From: VAZQ01 sp040510815
Lineage (GTDB): Bacteria; Pseudomonadota; Alphaproteobacteria; Rhizobiales; Xanthobacteraceae
Length of the DNA: 8,421 bases
NCBI GenBank assembly: GCA_040510815.1
Contig: JBEVIH010000284.1
Location: 1-8,421 of the forward strand
Direction: 5' to 3'
Positions within the stretch are counted from its first letter, which is position 1. The number at the start of each line of letters is the position of its first letter. The notes under the pieces are model-generated. The model was given only the letters and a program-made list of their open reading frames with translations. It had not been told where the DNA came from and did no database searches. Positions 1-6,051 of this stretch are shown here, piece by piece. Made by a program: the position numbers and the translations under genes.

Positions 1-3
1 GAT

Positions 4-132
4 GTGGGTGCGTGGCGGGCCGTGCCCACGCGTCTGTGGTGCGCCTACGCCCTCCCTCGACGGGTGGGCAGGGCGCTGCTCAATTTGCGTTGCGAACAAT
101 GAATTCTTGTCCCGCGCCTTTGCCCACCCTAC
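4..132. repeat. Imperfect inverted repeat in upstream leader
   Basis: This non-coding stretch precedes the first gene. GGGTGGGCAGGGCGC at 62-76 pairs with GCGCCTTTGCCCACCC at 114-129, leaving one small internal mismatch and bulge and a loop of about 37 bases. A smaller inverted pair, GCGTGG (10-15) and CCACGC (26-31), lies at the left end. The 'TTTGCCCACCCTAC' style of end is one I associate with dispersed non-coding repeats of Bradyrhizobium-like genomes, but that is recollection and not tested here. The element probably extends left of the window. No open reading frame of its own is supported. Confidence 0.45.
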
Positions 133-149
133 AAAACTTGGCATAGAAT
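120..149 (+). promoter_or_regulatory. Weak sigma70-like promoter candidate
   Basis: TTGCCC (120-125) and TAGAAT (144-149) are separated by 18 bases and match the -35 and -10 consensus at 4/6 and 5/6 positions. The surrounding bases 131-153 are the most AT-rich part of the leader. The start codon of the first monooxygenase lies 39 bases downstream. The -35 box overlaps the right arm of the upstream inverted repeat. This is a pattern match only, and alphaproteobacterial promoters are often degenerate. Confidence 0.25.
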
Positions 150-188
150 AATTGGGCACGAGCAAGACAAGATCCGGGAAGCGCCGCG

Positions 189-1376
189 ATGAAAGTCTTC
201 ATGTTTCATCTGATGCCCTATGCGCATCTCGACATGGGCTACAAGGACAAATACCGCGCCGCCTGGGTGGTGCTGCCCAACAGCTACTTCGACCCGGTCA
301 AGGGGCACGAGCTCTACAATCGCTATCTCGACGAGCTGGAGCTGGCGGACGAGCTTGGCTTCGACGGCATTTCGGTCAACGAGCATCACCAGAACGCCTA
401 CGGCCTGATGCCGTCGCCGGTGGTGATGGCGTCGGCGCTCGCGCGCCGCACCAGGAAGGCGAAGATCGCGATCCTCGGCAACGCCTTCTGCCTGCGCGAG
501 CATCCGCTCACGCTGGCCGAGGAGCACGCCATGCTCGACTGCATCACCGGCGGGCGGCTGATCAGCGGCATGGTGCGCGGCATCGGCGCCGAATACTACT
601 CGCTGGGCGTCAATCCGGCGTTCTCGCACGCGCGCTTCCAGGAGGCGCACGACCTGGTGGTGCAGAGCTGGACCCGGCCCGGCCCATTCGCGTTCGAAGG
701 CAAGTACTATCACTTCGAATACGTCAACGTGTGGCCGCGTCCCTATCAGCAGCCGCATCCGCCGATCTGGGCGCCGTCCACCGGCTCCACCGAGACCATC
801 GAATGGGCCGCGCACCCGTCGCGCAAATACACCTATCTGCAGGCTTACAGCCCGATCCAGTCGGTGGCGCGGTTTCTCAACTACTATCGCGAGGCGTCGC
901 AGCGCCTGCATGGCTACAGCGCCAGCTCGCAGCAGATCGGCTGGTCGGCGCCGGTCTACGTCGCCGACACCGACGAGAAGGCGCGCGCGGAGGCGGGCCC
1001 GCACATCGAGACCCGGTTCCATCGGCTGCTGCGGCTGCCGTTCCAGATGATCTTTCCGCCCGGCTACCTGAGCGCCAAGTCGCTCAAGAACATGCTCAGC
1101 CACAAGCGGTCGGTGTCGGGCCAGGAGCACACCGTCGATACCTTGATCGAGCAGGGCATCATCCTGTGCGGCAGCCCGGACACGGTGCGCAAGCAGCTCG
1201 TCGACGCCCACCGGCTGCTCGGCTTCCAGAACCTGCTGGTGATGCTGCAGTTCGCCACCTTGCCGCGCGAGCTGACCGAGAAGAACATCCGGCTGTTCGC
1301 GCGCGAGGTCATGCCGGTGCTGCAAGGACTGACCGACAAGGAATATGCCGGCATGGCGGTGCAGGCGGCGGAGTAG
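189..1376 (+). CDS. LLM class flavin-dependent oxidoreductase (luciferase-like monooxygenase)
   Basis: This is a 395-residue protein of the bacterial luciferase-like family. Members are TIM-barrel enzymes that use reduced flavin supplied by a partner reductase to insert oxygen into an organic substrate in the cytoplasm. Visible family signatures are NEHHQ at residues 64-68, the barrel strand IAILGN at 93-98, the AEEHAMLD and GGRLISGMVRG segments at 110-131, and the C-terminal ILCGSPDTVRKQL block at 325-337, followed by LFAREVMPVL at 369-378. The length fits a complete family member. The ATG is supported by GGGAAG at 176-181, seven bases upstream. It is the first gene of the run and is followed 8 bases later by the SDR, so the two are probably co-transcribed. 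A clear paralogue begins at 7919. The substrate is unknown; hydroxylation, Baeyer-Villiger oxidation and desulfonation all occur in this family. Confidence 0.93.
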   Translation: MKVFMFHLMPYAHLDMGYKDKYRAAWVVLPNSYFDPVKGHELYNRYLDELELADELGFDGISVNEHHQNAYGLMPSPVVMASALARRTRKAKIAILGNAFCLREHPLTLAEEHAMLDCITGGRLISGMVRGIGAEYYSLGVNPAFSHARFQEAHDLVVQSWTRPGPFAFEGKYYHFEYVNVWPRPYQQPHPPIWAPSTGSTETIEWAAHPSRKYTYLQAYSPIQSVARFLNYYREASQRLHGYSASSQQIGWSAPVYVADTDEKARAEAGPHIETRFHRLLRLPFQMIFPPGYLSAKSLKNMLSHKRSVSGQEHTVDTLIEQGIILCGSPDTVRKQLVDAHRLLGFQNLLVMLQFATLPRELTEKNIRLFAREVMPVLQGLTDKEYAGMAVQAAE

Positions 1377-1380
1377 GGGG
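1375..1380 (+). promoter_or_regulatory. Ribosome binding site deciding the SDR GTG start
   Basis: AGGGGG overlaps the stop codon of the preceding monooxygenase gene and sits 4 bases before the GTG at 1385. No ATG in this frame is close enough to give the full Rossmann-fold N-terminus, so GTG is the best start. The arrangement suggests translational coupling of the two genes. Confidence 0.55.
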
Positions 1381-1384
1381 CTGC

Positions 1385-2149
1385 GTGCTCAAGCAACTGC
1401 AATTCAACGGCGAGGTGGTCGTCGTCACCGGCGCGGCCGGCGGGATCGGGCGCGCCACCGCCGAGGCACTGGCCGAGCTCGGCGCCACGACCGTGCTGGT
1501 CGGCCGCACGCAGGCGACGCTCGACGGCGTGAAGACCGCGCTGGAAAAGACCGGCGCCAAGTCGGAAGCCTTCACGGCCGACGTATCGAAGGAGCAGGAC
1601 GTCGCGCGGCTGCGGGACTTCGTGCAGCAGCGATGGGGGAGGGCGAAGGCGATCGTCAACAATGCCGGCAACAATTTCATCTCGCCGATCACCGACCTCT
1701 CGACCGAGAAATGGCACGAGCTGATCGCGGTCGATCTCGACAGCATCTTCTATATGTGCCGCGCCTTCATTCCGCTGCTGCTGCAGGCGAAGAATCCCTC
1801 GATCCTCAACGTCGCCTCGAGCTTCGGCCACATCGGCAATCCGCACATGCCGGTCTATTGCGCGGCCAAAGGCGGCGTGGTGTCGCTGACCCGGCAGCTG
1901 GCGGTGGACTACGGCGCCAAGGGCCTGCGGGTGAATTCGCTCTGTCCCGGACCCACGCTGTCGCCGCGCGTGAAGGGATATTTCGACAGCGGCAAGTCCG
2001 ACCCGAAGGTGACCGTGCAGAAGGTCATGCTGCAGCGGTTCGCCGAATGCGACGAGATCGGCAACGTCGCCGCCTTCCTGGTGTCGGACGCCGCCTCCTA
2101 CGTGCACGGCGCCTCGATCCTGGTCGATGGCGGCCAGACCATCAACTAG
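1385..2149 (+). CDS. SDR family NAD(P)-dependent oxidoreductase
   Basis: This is a 254-residue classical short-chain dehydrogenase/reductase, expected to interconvert an alcohol and a ketone with NAD(P)(H) in the cytoplasm. The glycine-rich cofactor motif TGAAGGIG is at residues 15-22, NNAG at 92-95, the catalytic Ser is probably S145 in NVASSFG, and the active-site YCAAK is Y158/K162. The C-terminus ends with the usual ILVDGGQ. The length is normal for the family. The GTG start at 1385 follows an AGGGGG ribosome binding site. The fourth tetrad position, usually Asn in a 'vNl' context, reads VDL (D117) here, which also occurs in other SDRs. The upstream reading frame stays open across the first gene, but that part is an out-of-frame shadow and not a fusion. 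The TAG stop contributes its last base to a RIME-like palindrome. Confidence 0.93.
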   Translation: MLKQLQFNGEVVVVTGAAGGIGRATAEALAELGATTVLVGRTQATLDGVKTALEKTGAKSEAFTADVSKEQDVARLRDFVQQRWGRAKAIVNNAGNNFISPITDLSTEKWHELIAVDLDSIFYMCRAFIPLLLQAKNPSILNVASSFGHIGNPHMPVYCAAKGGVVSLTRQLAVDYGAKGLRVNSLCPGPTLSPRVKGYFDSGKSDPKVTVQKVMLQRFAECDEIGNVAAFLVSDAASYVHGASILVDGGQTIN

Positions 2150-2197
2150 AGCATGATCCCGAAAAGTGGATACCGGTTTTCGGAAAAAATCATGCTC
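2149..2197. repeat. RIME-like Rhizobiales intergenic palindrome
   Basis: The outer arms GAGCATGAT (2149-2157) and ATCATGCTC (2189-2197) pair perfectly. Inside them CCGAAAA (2159-2165) pairs with TTTTCGG (2177-2183), giving a two-tier cruciform or RNA hairpin of 49 bases. The sequence style (GAGCATGAT... GAAAAGTG ...GGTTTTCGG... ATCATGCTC) matches the short palindromic elements, RIME-like, that I know to be scattered through rhizobial genomes. It begins on the last base of the SDR stop codon and lies between the SDR and CoA-transferase genes. The expected T-run after the stem is absent, so it is not a canonical intrinsic terminator. It may instead affect mRNA stability or differential expression. 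Confidence 0.85.
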
Positions 2198-2229
2198 CAA
2201 CAATAAGCTCTATGGGCGCGCGGCGATGC

Positions 2230-2233
2230 GGAG
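2230..2233 (+). promoter_or_regulatory. Ribosome binding site for the CoA-transferase GTG start
   Basis: GGAG lies 9 bases before the GTG at 2243. The nearby ATG at 2226 is in a different frame, so GTG is the start that gives the conserved VLKGVRVVELS N-terminus. Bases 2198-2229, between the palindrome and this site, show nothing else I can name. Confidence 0.5.
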
Positions 2234-2242
2234 TGGCTGTCA

Positions 2243-3412
2243 GTGACGGATGTTCTCAAGGGCGTGCGCGTCGTCGAGCTGAGCACGGTGATCACGGCGC
2301 CGCTTACCGGCATGATGCTCGCCGATCTCGGCGCCGACGTGATCAAGGTCGAGCATCCGCAGGGCGGCGATCCGTTCCGCAATTTCCGCGGCGGCCAATA
2401 CAGCCCGAATTTCGTCGCCTACAACCGGGGCAAACGCAGCATCCAGCTCGATCTGCGCAGTGAGGCGGGCCGCTCGGTGCTGCTCAGGCTCCTCGCCCGC
2501 GCCGACGTCCTGCTCGAGAACTATCGGCCCGGCATCATGGTCAAGCTCGGCTTTGGGGAGGCGGCGCTCAAGGCCGCCAATCCCAGGCTGATCCATTGCT
2601 CGATCACCGGGTTCGGCGAGACCGGGCCCTACAGCGAACGGCCGGCCTACGACAACGTCGCGGTGGCGCTGAGCGGCATCCTCAGCCTGCAGCTCGACCC
2701 GGAGCATCCGCAGTCGAGCGGGCCGACCATCGCCGACAACGCCACCGGCATGTTCGCCTGCTACGGCATCCTGGGCGCCTTGTACGACCGCGAGCGGTCC
2801 GGCCGCGGCCGCCGCGTCGAGGTCAACATGCTGGAGGCGGGCATCGCCTTCATCCCCGATCCGTTCGCGAACTACACGCGGGCCGGAATCAAGAGCGACC
2901 GGCTCACAAGGGTGGCGGCCTCGCAGTCCTTCGCCTTCCGCTGCGGCGACGGCAAGCTGCTCGCCGTCCACCTGTCGTCGCAGCCGAAGTTCTTCGAGGG
3001 GATCGTGGCGGCGCTCGAACGCCCCGAGCTGCTGCAGGATGAGCGGTTCAGCACGCGCGACCTGCGCATCAGCAACCACGGCGAGCTCACCCGCATCATG
3101 GGCGAGATCGTGGCGACCAAGCCGCGCGCCCACTGGATGAATGCGCTCGAAGCCAACGACGTGCCGTTTGCGCCGGTCAACAGCCTCGCGGAAGTGCTCG
3201 ATGATCCGCAGGTGTGCCATCTGCGCACGTTCTACAAGCAGAACCATCCGACCGAGGGCGAGATCACTGCCATCCACCGGCCGGTGCTGATCGACGGCAC
3301 CCGCGACGAGCGCGTCTTGCCGGCGCCCACGCTCGGCGAGCACACCGAGGTGGTGCTCGCCGAGCTCGGCTACGACGAGGGCGAAATCGAGAAGCTGCGC
3401 TCGGCCCGGTGA
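2243..3412 (+). CDS. CaiB/BaiF family (family III) CoA-transferase
   Basis: This is a 389-residue family III CoA-transferase, predicted to move CoA from an acyl-CoA donor to a carboxylic acid in the cytoplasm, so activating a substrate or intermediate for further breakdown. Characteristic blocks run in order: VLKGVRVVELS (residues 4-14), MMLADLGADVIKVE (24-37), NRGKRSIQLDL (61-71), ENYRPG (92-97), ITGFGETGPY (121-130), and ADNATGMFACYGILGALYDR (164-183). The likely catalytic aspartate that forms the acyl anhydride is D165, matching Asp169 of formyl-CoA transferase. The length is typical of one monomer of the interlocked dimer. The start is GTG with GGAG upstream. It follows the SDR after 93 bases containing a palindrome and precedes the MetE-like gene by 67 bases. 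The acid substrate cannot be told from the sequence; succinyl-CoA:acid transfer and alpha-methylacyl-CoA racemase-like roles are both possible in the family. Confidence 0.93.
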   Translation: MTDVLKGVRVVELSTVITAPLTGMMLADLGADVIKVEHPQGGDPFRNFRGGQYSPNFVAYNRGKRSIQLDLRSEAGRSVLLRLLARADVLLENYRPGIMVKLGFGEAALKAANPRLIHCSITGFGETGPYSERPAYDNVAVALSGILSLQLDPEHPQSSGPTIADNATGMFACYGILGALYDRERSGRGRRVEVNMLEAGIAFIPDPFANYTRAGIKSDRLTRVAASQSFAFRCGDGKLLAVHLSSQPKFFEGIVAALERPELLQDERFSTRDLRISNHGELTRIMGEIVATKPRAHWMNALEANDVPFAPVNSLAEVLDDPQVCHLRTFYKQNHPTEGEITAIHRPVLIDGTRDERVLPAPTLGEHTEVVLAELGYDEGEIEKLRSAR

Positions 3413-3479
3413 TCTGAAAGCGGATGAAATAACCGTCGCGTCGTGCGGCCGTCGCCCCAAAAGCAAGAGCAAACCAGTC

Positions 3480-4646
3480 ATGAAAACCAGCACCGATCGA
3501 ATCCTCACCACCCACGTCGGCAGCCTGATCCGCCCGCAGGCGCTGCAGGAGATCATGCGCGCGAAGCAGGGTGGCGCGGCCTACGACCGCGCGGCCTACG
3601 ACGCCTGTCTCAAGCAATCGATCGCCGACGTCGTCCGCCGCCAGGCCGATACAGGCCTCGACGTCATCAGCGACGGCGAGTTCGGCAAGGCGATCAGCTG
3701 GAACCAGTACGTGGTCGAACGGCTGAGCGGCTTCGAGCTGCGCGCGATCCCGGCGGGTTACCGGCCCGGCACCCCGGGCGCCGACCGCACCCGTTTCAAG
3801 GAATTCTACGCCGAGCTCGACGCGCGCGAGCCGATGGCCAATCCCAGGATGGTCGCCTGCGTCAGCCCTGTGAAATATGTCGGGCAGGCGATCGTGCAGC
3901 GCGACATCGACAATTTCAAAGCCGCGCTCAAGGGCGTGACGGTCGAGCAGGCCTTCATGCCGGTGGTGGCACCATCGAGCGTGCTGCCGGATCGCAAGGA
4001 CGAGTTTTACAAAAGCGAGGAGGAGTGGCTGGCGGCGGTCACCGCGGCGATGCGCGCCGAATACAAGATGATCGTCGATGCCGGGTTCATTCTGCAGATC
4101 GACGATGCGCGCGCCGCCACCGCCTACGACCGGATGGTGCCGCCGGGCACCTTCGAGGACTACCGGCGCTGGCTCGAAAAATTCGTAGAGTCGCTCAACC
4201 ACGCGCTCGAGGGCATCCCGGAGGAGCGCGTGCGCTATCACGTCTGCTGGGGCAGCTGGCCCGGCCCGCATGTGAGCGACGTGCCGCTCAAGGCGATCGT
4301 CGATCTCATCCTCAAGGTGCGGGCCGGCGCCTACGTGATCGAATCCGCCAACCCGCGCCACGAGCACGAGTGGCAGGTCTGGAAGGACGTCAAGCTGCCG
4401 CCCGGCCGCGTGCTGATCCCGGGCGTCATCAGCCACGCCACCAACGTGGTCGAGCATCCCGAATTGATCGCCGAGCGCATCCTGCGCTTCGCCAATCTGC
4501 TCGGCCGCGAGAACGTCATGGCCGGTACCGACTGCGGCTTCGCCCAGGGCACGTTCTACCGCCGCGTCCATCCGACCGTCATGTGGGCGAAGTTCGAGGC
4601 GCTGGTGGAAGGGGCACGGCTGGCGAGCAAACAGTTGTGGAATTGA
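3480..4646 (+). CDS. Stand-alone MetE C-terminal-like zinc methyltransferase
   Basis: This is a 388-residue protein of the cobalamin-independent methionine synthase II family (UROD/MetE-like barrel). It lacks the N-terminal half of full-length MetE, which is about twice this size. The zinc-site residues are all visible: H254 and C256 in RYHVCWGSW, E288 in YVIESANPR, and C352 in AGTDCGF, corresponding to His641, Cys643, Glu665 and Cys726 of E. coli MetE. Other family blocks are ILTTHVGSLIRP (8-19), SDGEFGK (64-70) and LQIDDA (205-210). Proteins of this form move a methyl or alkyl group to a zinc-bound thiol. Epoxyalkane:CoM transferase is a relative of similar length. Its place in a catabolic cluster argues against housekeeping methionine synthesis and for alkyl or methyl transfer during degradation, which is inference. 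The ATG has only a weak AAGAG upstream (3465-3469). The upstream gap 3413-3479 shows no clear structure. Confidence 0.9.
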   Translation: MKTSTDRILTTHVGSLIRPQALQEIMRAKQGGAAYDRAAYDACLKQSIADVVRRQADTGLDVISDGEFGKAISWNQYVVERLSGFELRAIPAGYRPGTPGADRTRFKEFYAELDAREPMANPRMVACVSPVKYVGQAIVQRDIDNFKAALKGVTVEQAFMPVVAPSSVLPDRKDEFYKSEEEWLAAVTAAMRAEYKMIVDAGFILQIDDARAATAYDRMVPPGTFEDYRRWLEKFVESLNHALEGIPEERVRYHVCWGSWPGPHVSDVPLKAIVDLILKVRAGAYVIESANPRHEHEWQVWKDVKLPPGRVLIPGVISHATNVVEHPELIAERILRFANLLGRENVMAGTDCGFAQGTFYRRVHPTVMWAKFEALVEGARLASKQLWN

Positions 4647-4679
4647 GGGGACCGTCGTTTGGTTCGTCGCCCTCAGGCT

Positions 4680-4778
4680 TGTCATGCCCGCGAAAGCGGG
4701 CATCCAGTCATCACCGGCGGCTCGGCTCAGCCTCAGCGCTGGCGAATGCTGGATCGTCCGCTTTCGCGGACGATGACA
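4680..4778. repeat. Composite two-hairpin dispersed repeat
   Basis: Two hairpins face each other about 50 bases apart. The left is ATGCCCGC (4684-4691), loop GAAA, GCGGGCAT (4696-4703). The right is ATCGTCCGC (4753-4761), loop TTTC, GCGGACGAT (4766-4774). The outer ends TGTCAT (4680-4685) and ATGACA (4773-4778) are inverted copies, as are ATCCAG (4702-4707) and CTGGAT (4749-4754). The whole element therefore reads as two inverted, slightly diverged copies of one module around a 41-base centre. It resembles an abundant non-coding repeat type I recall from Bradyrhizobium/Rhodopseudomonas genomes. It fills most of the gap between the MetE-like and amidohydrolase genes. The flanks 4647-4679 and 4779-4794 show nothing further. 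Confidence 0.85.
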
Positions 4779-4810
4779 CCGCGTGAATGACCTGAAAAGG
4801 AACCCAACTC

Positions 4811-5818
4811 ATGCGCCACATCGACGCCTTCTGCCATTTCTTCCCGCAGGGCCTGTTTGCGAAAATGTCGGCGACCTCGGGCGGCACGCGCGACATCGGC
4901 AAGCGCATGCAGGGCGTGCGCACCATCCACGACCTCGACGCCCGCCGCAAGATGATGGACGAGTTCGACGACTATTCGGAGATTCTCTCGCTCGGGCTGC
5001 CGCCGCTCGAAGCGATGGCGGGCCCGGACCAGACCCCCGAGCTCGCCCGCGTCGCCAATGACGGCCTGGCTGAGCTGTGCGCCAAGTATCCGGATCGCTT
5101 CGCCGGCTATGTGGGCGCGCTGCCGATGGGCGCACCCGATGCCGCCGTGAAGGAAGCCGAGCGCATCCTGCTGCGCGGCAACGCCAACGGCTTGCAGCTC
5201 CATACCAACGTCAACGGCGCCTGCCTCGACGAGCCGCGCTTCTTCCCGGTCTTCGAAGTGGCGGCGAAATCGGGCAAGCCGGTGCTGCTGCATCCGGCGC
5301 GCACGGCGAACGTCCCCGACTTCCCGGCCGAGAGCAAATCGAAATACGAGATCTGGGCCATCCTCGGCTGGCCCTACGAGACCAGCGCCACCATGGCGCG
5401 GCTGATCTTTTCGGGCGTGATGACGCGGCTGCCGAACCTGAAGATCCTGATCCATCACCTCGGCGCGATGATCCCGTTCTTCGACGCACGCCTCGAGACC
5501 GGCTGGGCCACCTTGGGCAGCCGCACCTCCGACGAGGACTACAGCGGCGTGCTCAAGATGCTGGGCAAGCCGCTGATGGATTGCTTCCGCGACTTCTACG
5601 CCGACACGGCGCTCTGCGGCGGGCGCATCGGAACGGTCTGCGGGCTCGAGTTCTACGGCGCCGACCACGTGCTGTTCGCCTCCGACGCGCCGTTCGGCGC
5701 CGAGGGCGGTGCCAGCTACATCCGCGAGACCATGAAGGTGGTCGCGTCGCTCGACATAACGCAGGCCGACAAGGAGAAGATCTGCCACCGCAACGCGCAG
5801 GCGCTGTTCAAGCTGTGA
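4811..5818 (+). CDS. Amidohydrolase family protein (Amidohydro_2, ACMSD-like)
   Basis: This is a 335-residue metal-dependent hydrolase/decarboxylase of the amidohydrolase-2 group, the family of ACMSD, gamma-resorcylate decarboxylase and LigJ-like enzymes. These act on carboxylated ring or ring-opened intermediates in the cytoplasm. Visible residues are IDAFCHFFP at 4-12, KPVLLHP at 156-162 with H161, ILIHHLGAMIPFF at 212-224 with H215/H216, VLFASDAPFG at 287-296 with the catalytic Asp D292, and the family C-terminus NAQALFKL. The usual N-terminal HxH metal motif reads F-C-H (F7, H9), so one metal ligand is replaced. I recall similar IDxFxH forms in some members, so this may define a subgroup and not a dead enzyme. 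The ATG follows AGGA at 4798-4801 with 9 bases between. It could be a hydrolase or a decarboxylase; the sequence does not decide. Confidence 0.9.
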   Translation: MRHIDAFCHFFPQGLFAKMSATSGGTRDIGKRMQGVRTIHDLDARRKMMDEFDDYSEILSLGLPPLEAMAGPDQTPELARVANDGLAELCAKYPDRFAGYVGALPMGAPDAAVKEAERILLRGNANGLQLHTNVNGACLDEPRFFPVFEVAAKSGKPVLLHPARTANVPDFPAESKSKYEIWAILGWPYETSATMARLIFSGVMTRLPNLKILIHHLGAMIPFFDARLETGWATLGSRTSDEDYSGVLKMLGKPLMDCFRDFYADTALCGGRIGTVCGLEFYGADHVLFASDAPFGAEGGASYIRETMKVVASLDITQADKEKICHRNAQALFKL

Positions 5819-5822
5819 CAAG

Positions 5823-5968
5823 CGTGTCCCGGACGCGGTGCAGCGCGAAGCTCTTGCGTAGCGGTGCACCGCTGATCCGGGACCGTTCCATGTACGGAGC
5901 TCGTAACGGTCCCGGGTCTGCGGCGCACCGCTCGCCTTCGGCTCGCGCTGCGCTGCGCCCGGGACACG
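5823..5968. repeat. Long inverted-repeat intergenic element (GTGTCCCGG type)
   Basis: The outer arms CGTGTCCCGG (5823-5832) and CCGGGACACG (5959-5968) pair perfectly. The pairing continues inward imperfectly over 5823-5851 against 5941-5968, with three transition differences and one bulged A. An inner hairpin pairs CCGGGACCGTT (5877-5887) with AACGGTCCCGG (5905-5915), and extends to 14 bases with one mismatch. A perfect 12-base palindrome GCGGTGCACCGC sits at 5861-5872. There is no coding content and no transposase. I associate this sequence style with abundant non-coding repeats in Bradyrhizobium genomes. It starts 4 bases after the amidohydrolase stop codon, so it could end, process or stabilise the upstream transcript. 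It lacks a T-run. Confidence 0.85.
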
Positions 5969-5986
5969 GGCATGCAGGTGCGCGCC

Positions 5987-6016
5987 TTTACGCCTCTTTG
6001 CGGGATCGGCTAAGCT
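5987..6016 (+). promoter_or_regulatory. Very weak promoter candidate before the substrate-binding protein
   Basis: TTTACG (5987-5992) and TAAGCT (6011-6016) are spaced by 18 bases, with 4/6 and 3/6 consensus matches. They lie in the 83-base stretch between the inverted-repeat element and the ATG at 6052. The 233-base gap makes a separate promoter plausible, but the motif itself is weak. Confidence 0.15.
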
Positions 6017-6039
6017 TCGCCGCTGCAACAAAGACAACA

Positions 6040-6044
6040 GGGAG
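6040..6044 (+). promoter_or_regulatory. Ribosome binding site deciding the substrate-binding protein start
   Basis: GGGAG lies 7 bases before the ATG at 6052. This start gives a clean signal peptide, whereas the same frame stays open far upstream through the repeat and over the amidohydrolase gene with no coding meaning. Confidence 0.7.
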
Positions 6045-6051
6045 AACGCCG

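Noticed and set aside
138..155. Possible sigma54 promoter around TTGGCATAGAATAATTGG.
   Set aside because: The TGGCA half is present, but the GC of the -12 element is not at the required spacing.
152..2149. A 665-codon open frame that seems to join the first gene region to the SDR.
   Set aside because: Before the GTG at 1385 it only shadows the monooxygenase in another frame, with an Arg/Ala/Gly-rich translation and no family motifs. The SDR starts with its own ribosome binding site.
2149..2197. Intrinsic terminator after the SDR.
   Set aside because: The stem is strong but is not followed by a T-run, and the sequence matches a dispersed palindrome type.
1064..4703. Long minus-strand open frames of about 380-480 codons opposite the SDR, CoA-transferase and MetE-like genes.
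   Set aside because: High-GC genes commonly leave open antisense frames. These translations are rich in His, Arg, Asp and Val with no recognisable domain, and the opposite strand carries full family motifs.
4733..6037. A minus-strand open frame of 434 codons over the amidohydrolase and the inverted-repeat element.
   Set aside because: It has the same low-complexity antisense character and crosses a non-coding repeat. No domain is recognisable.
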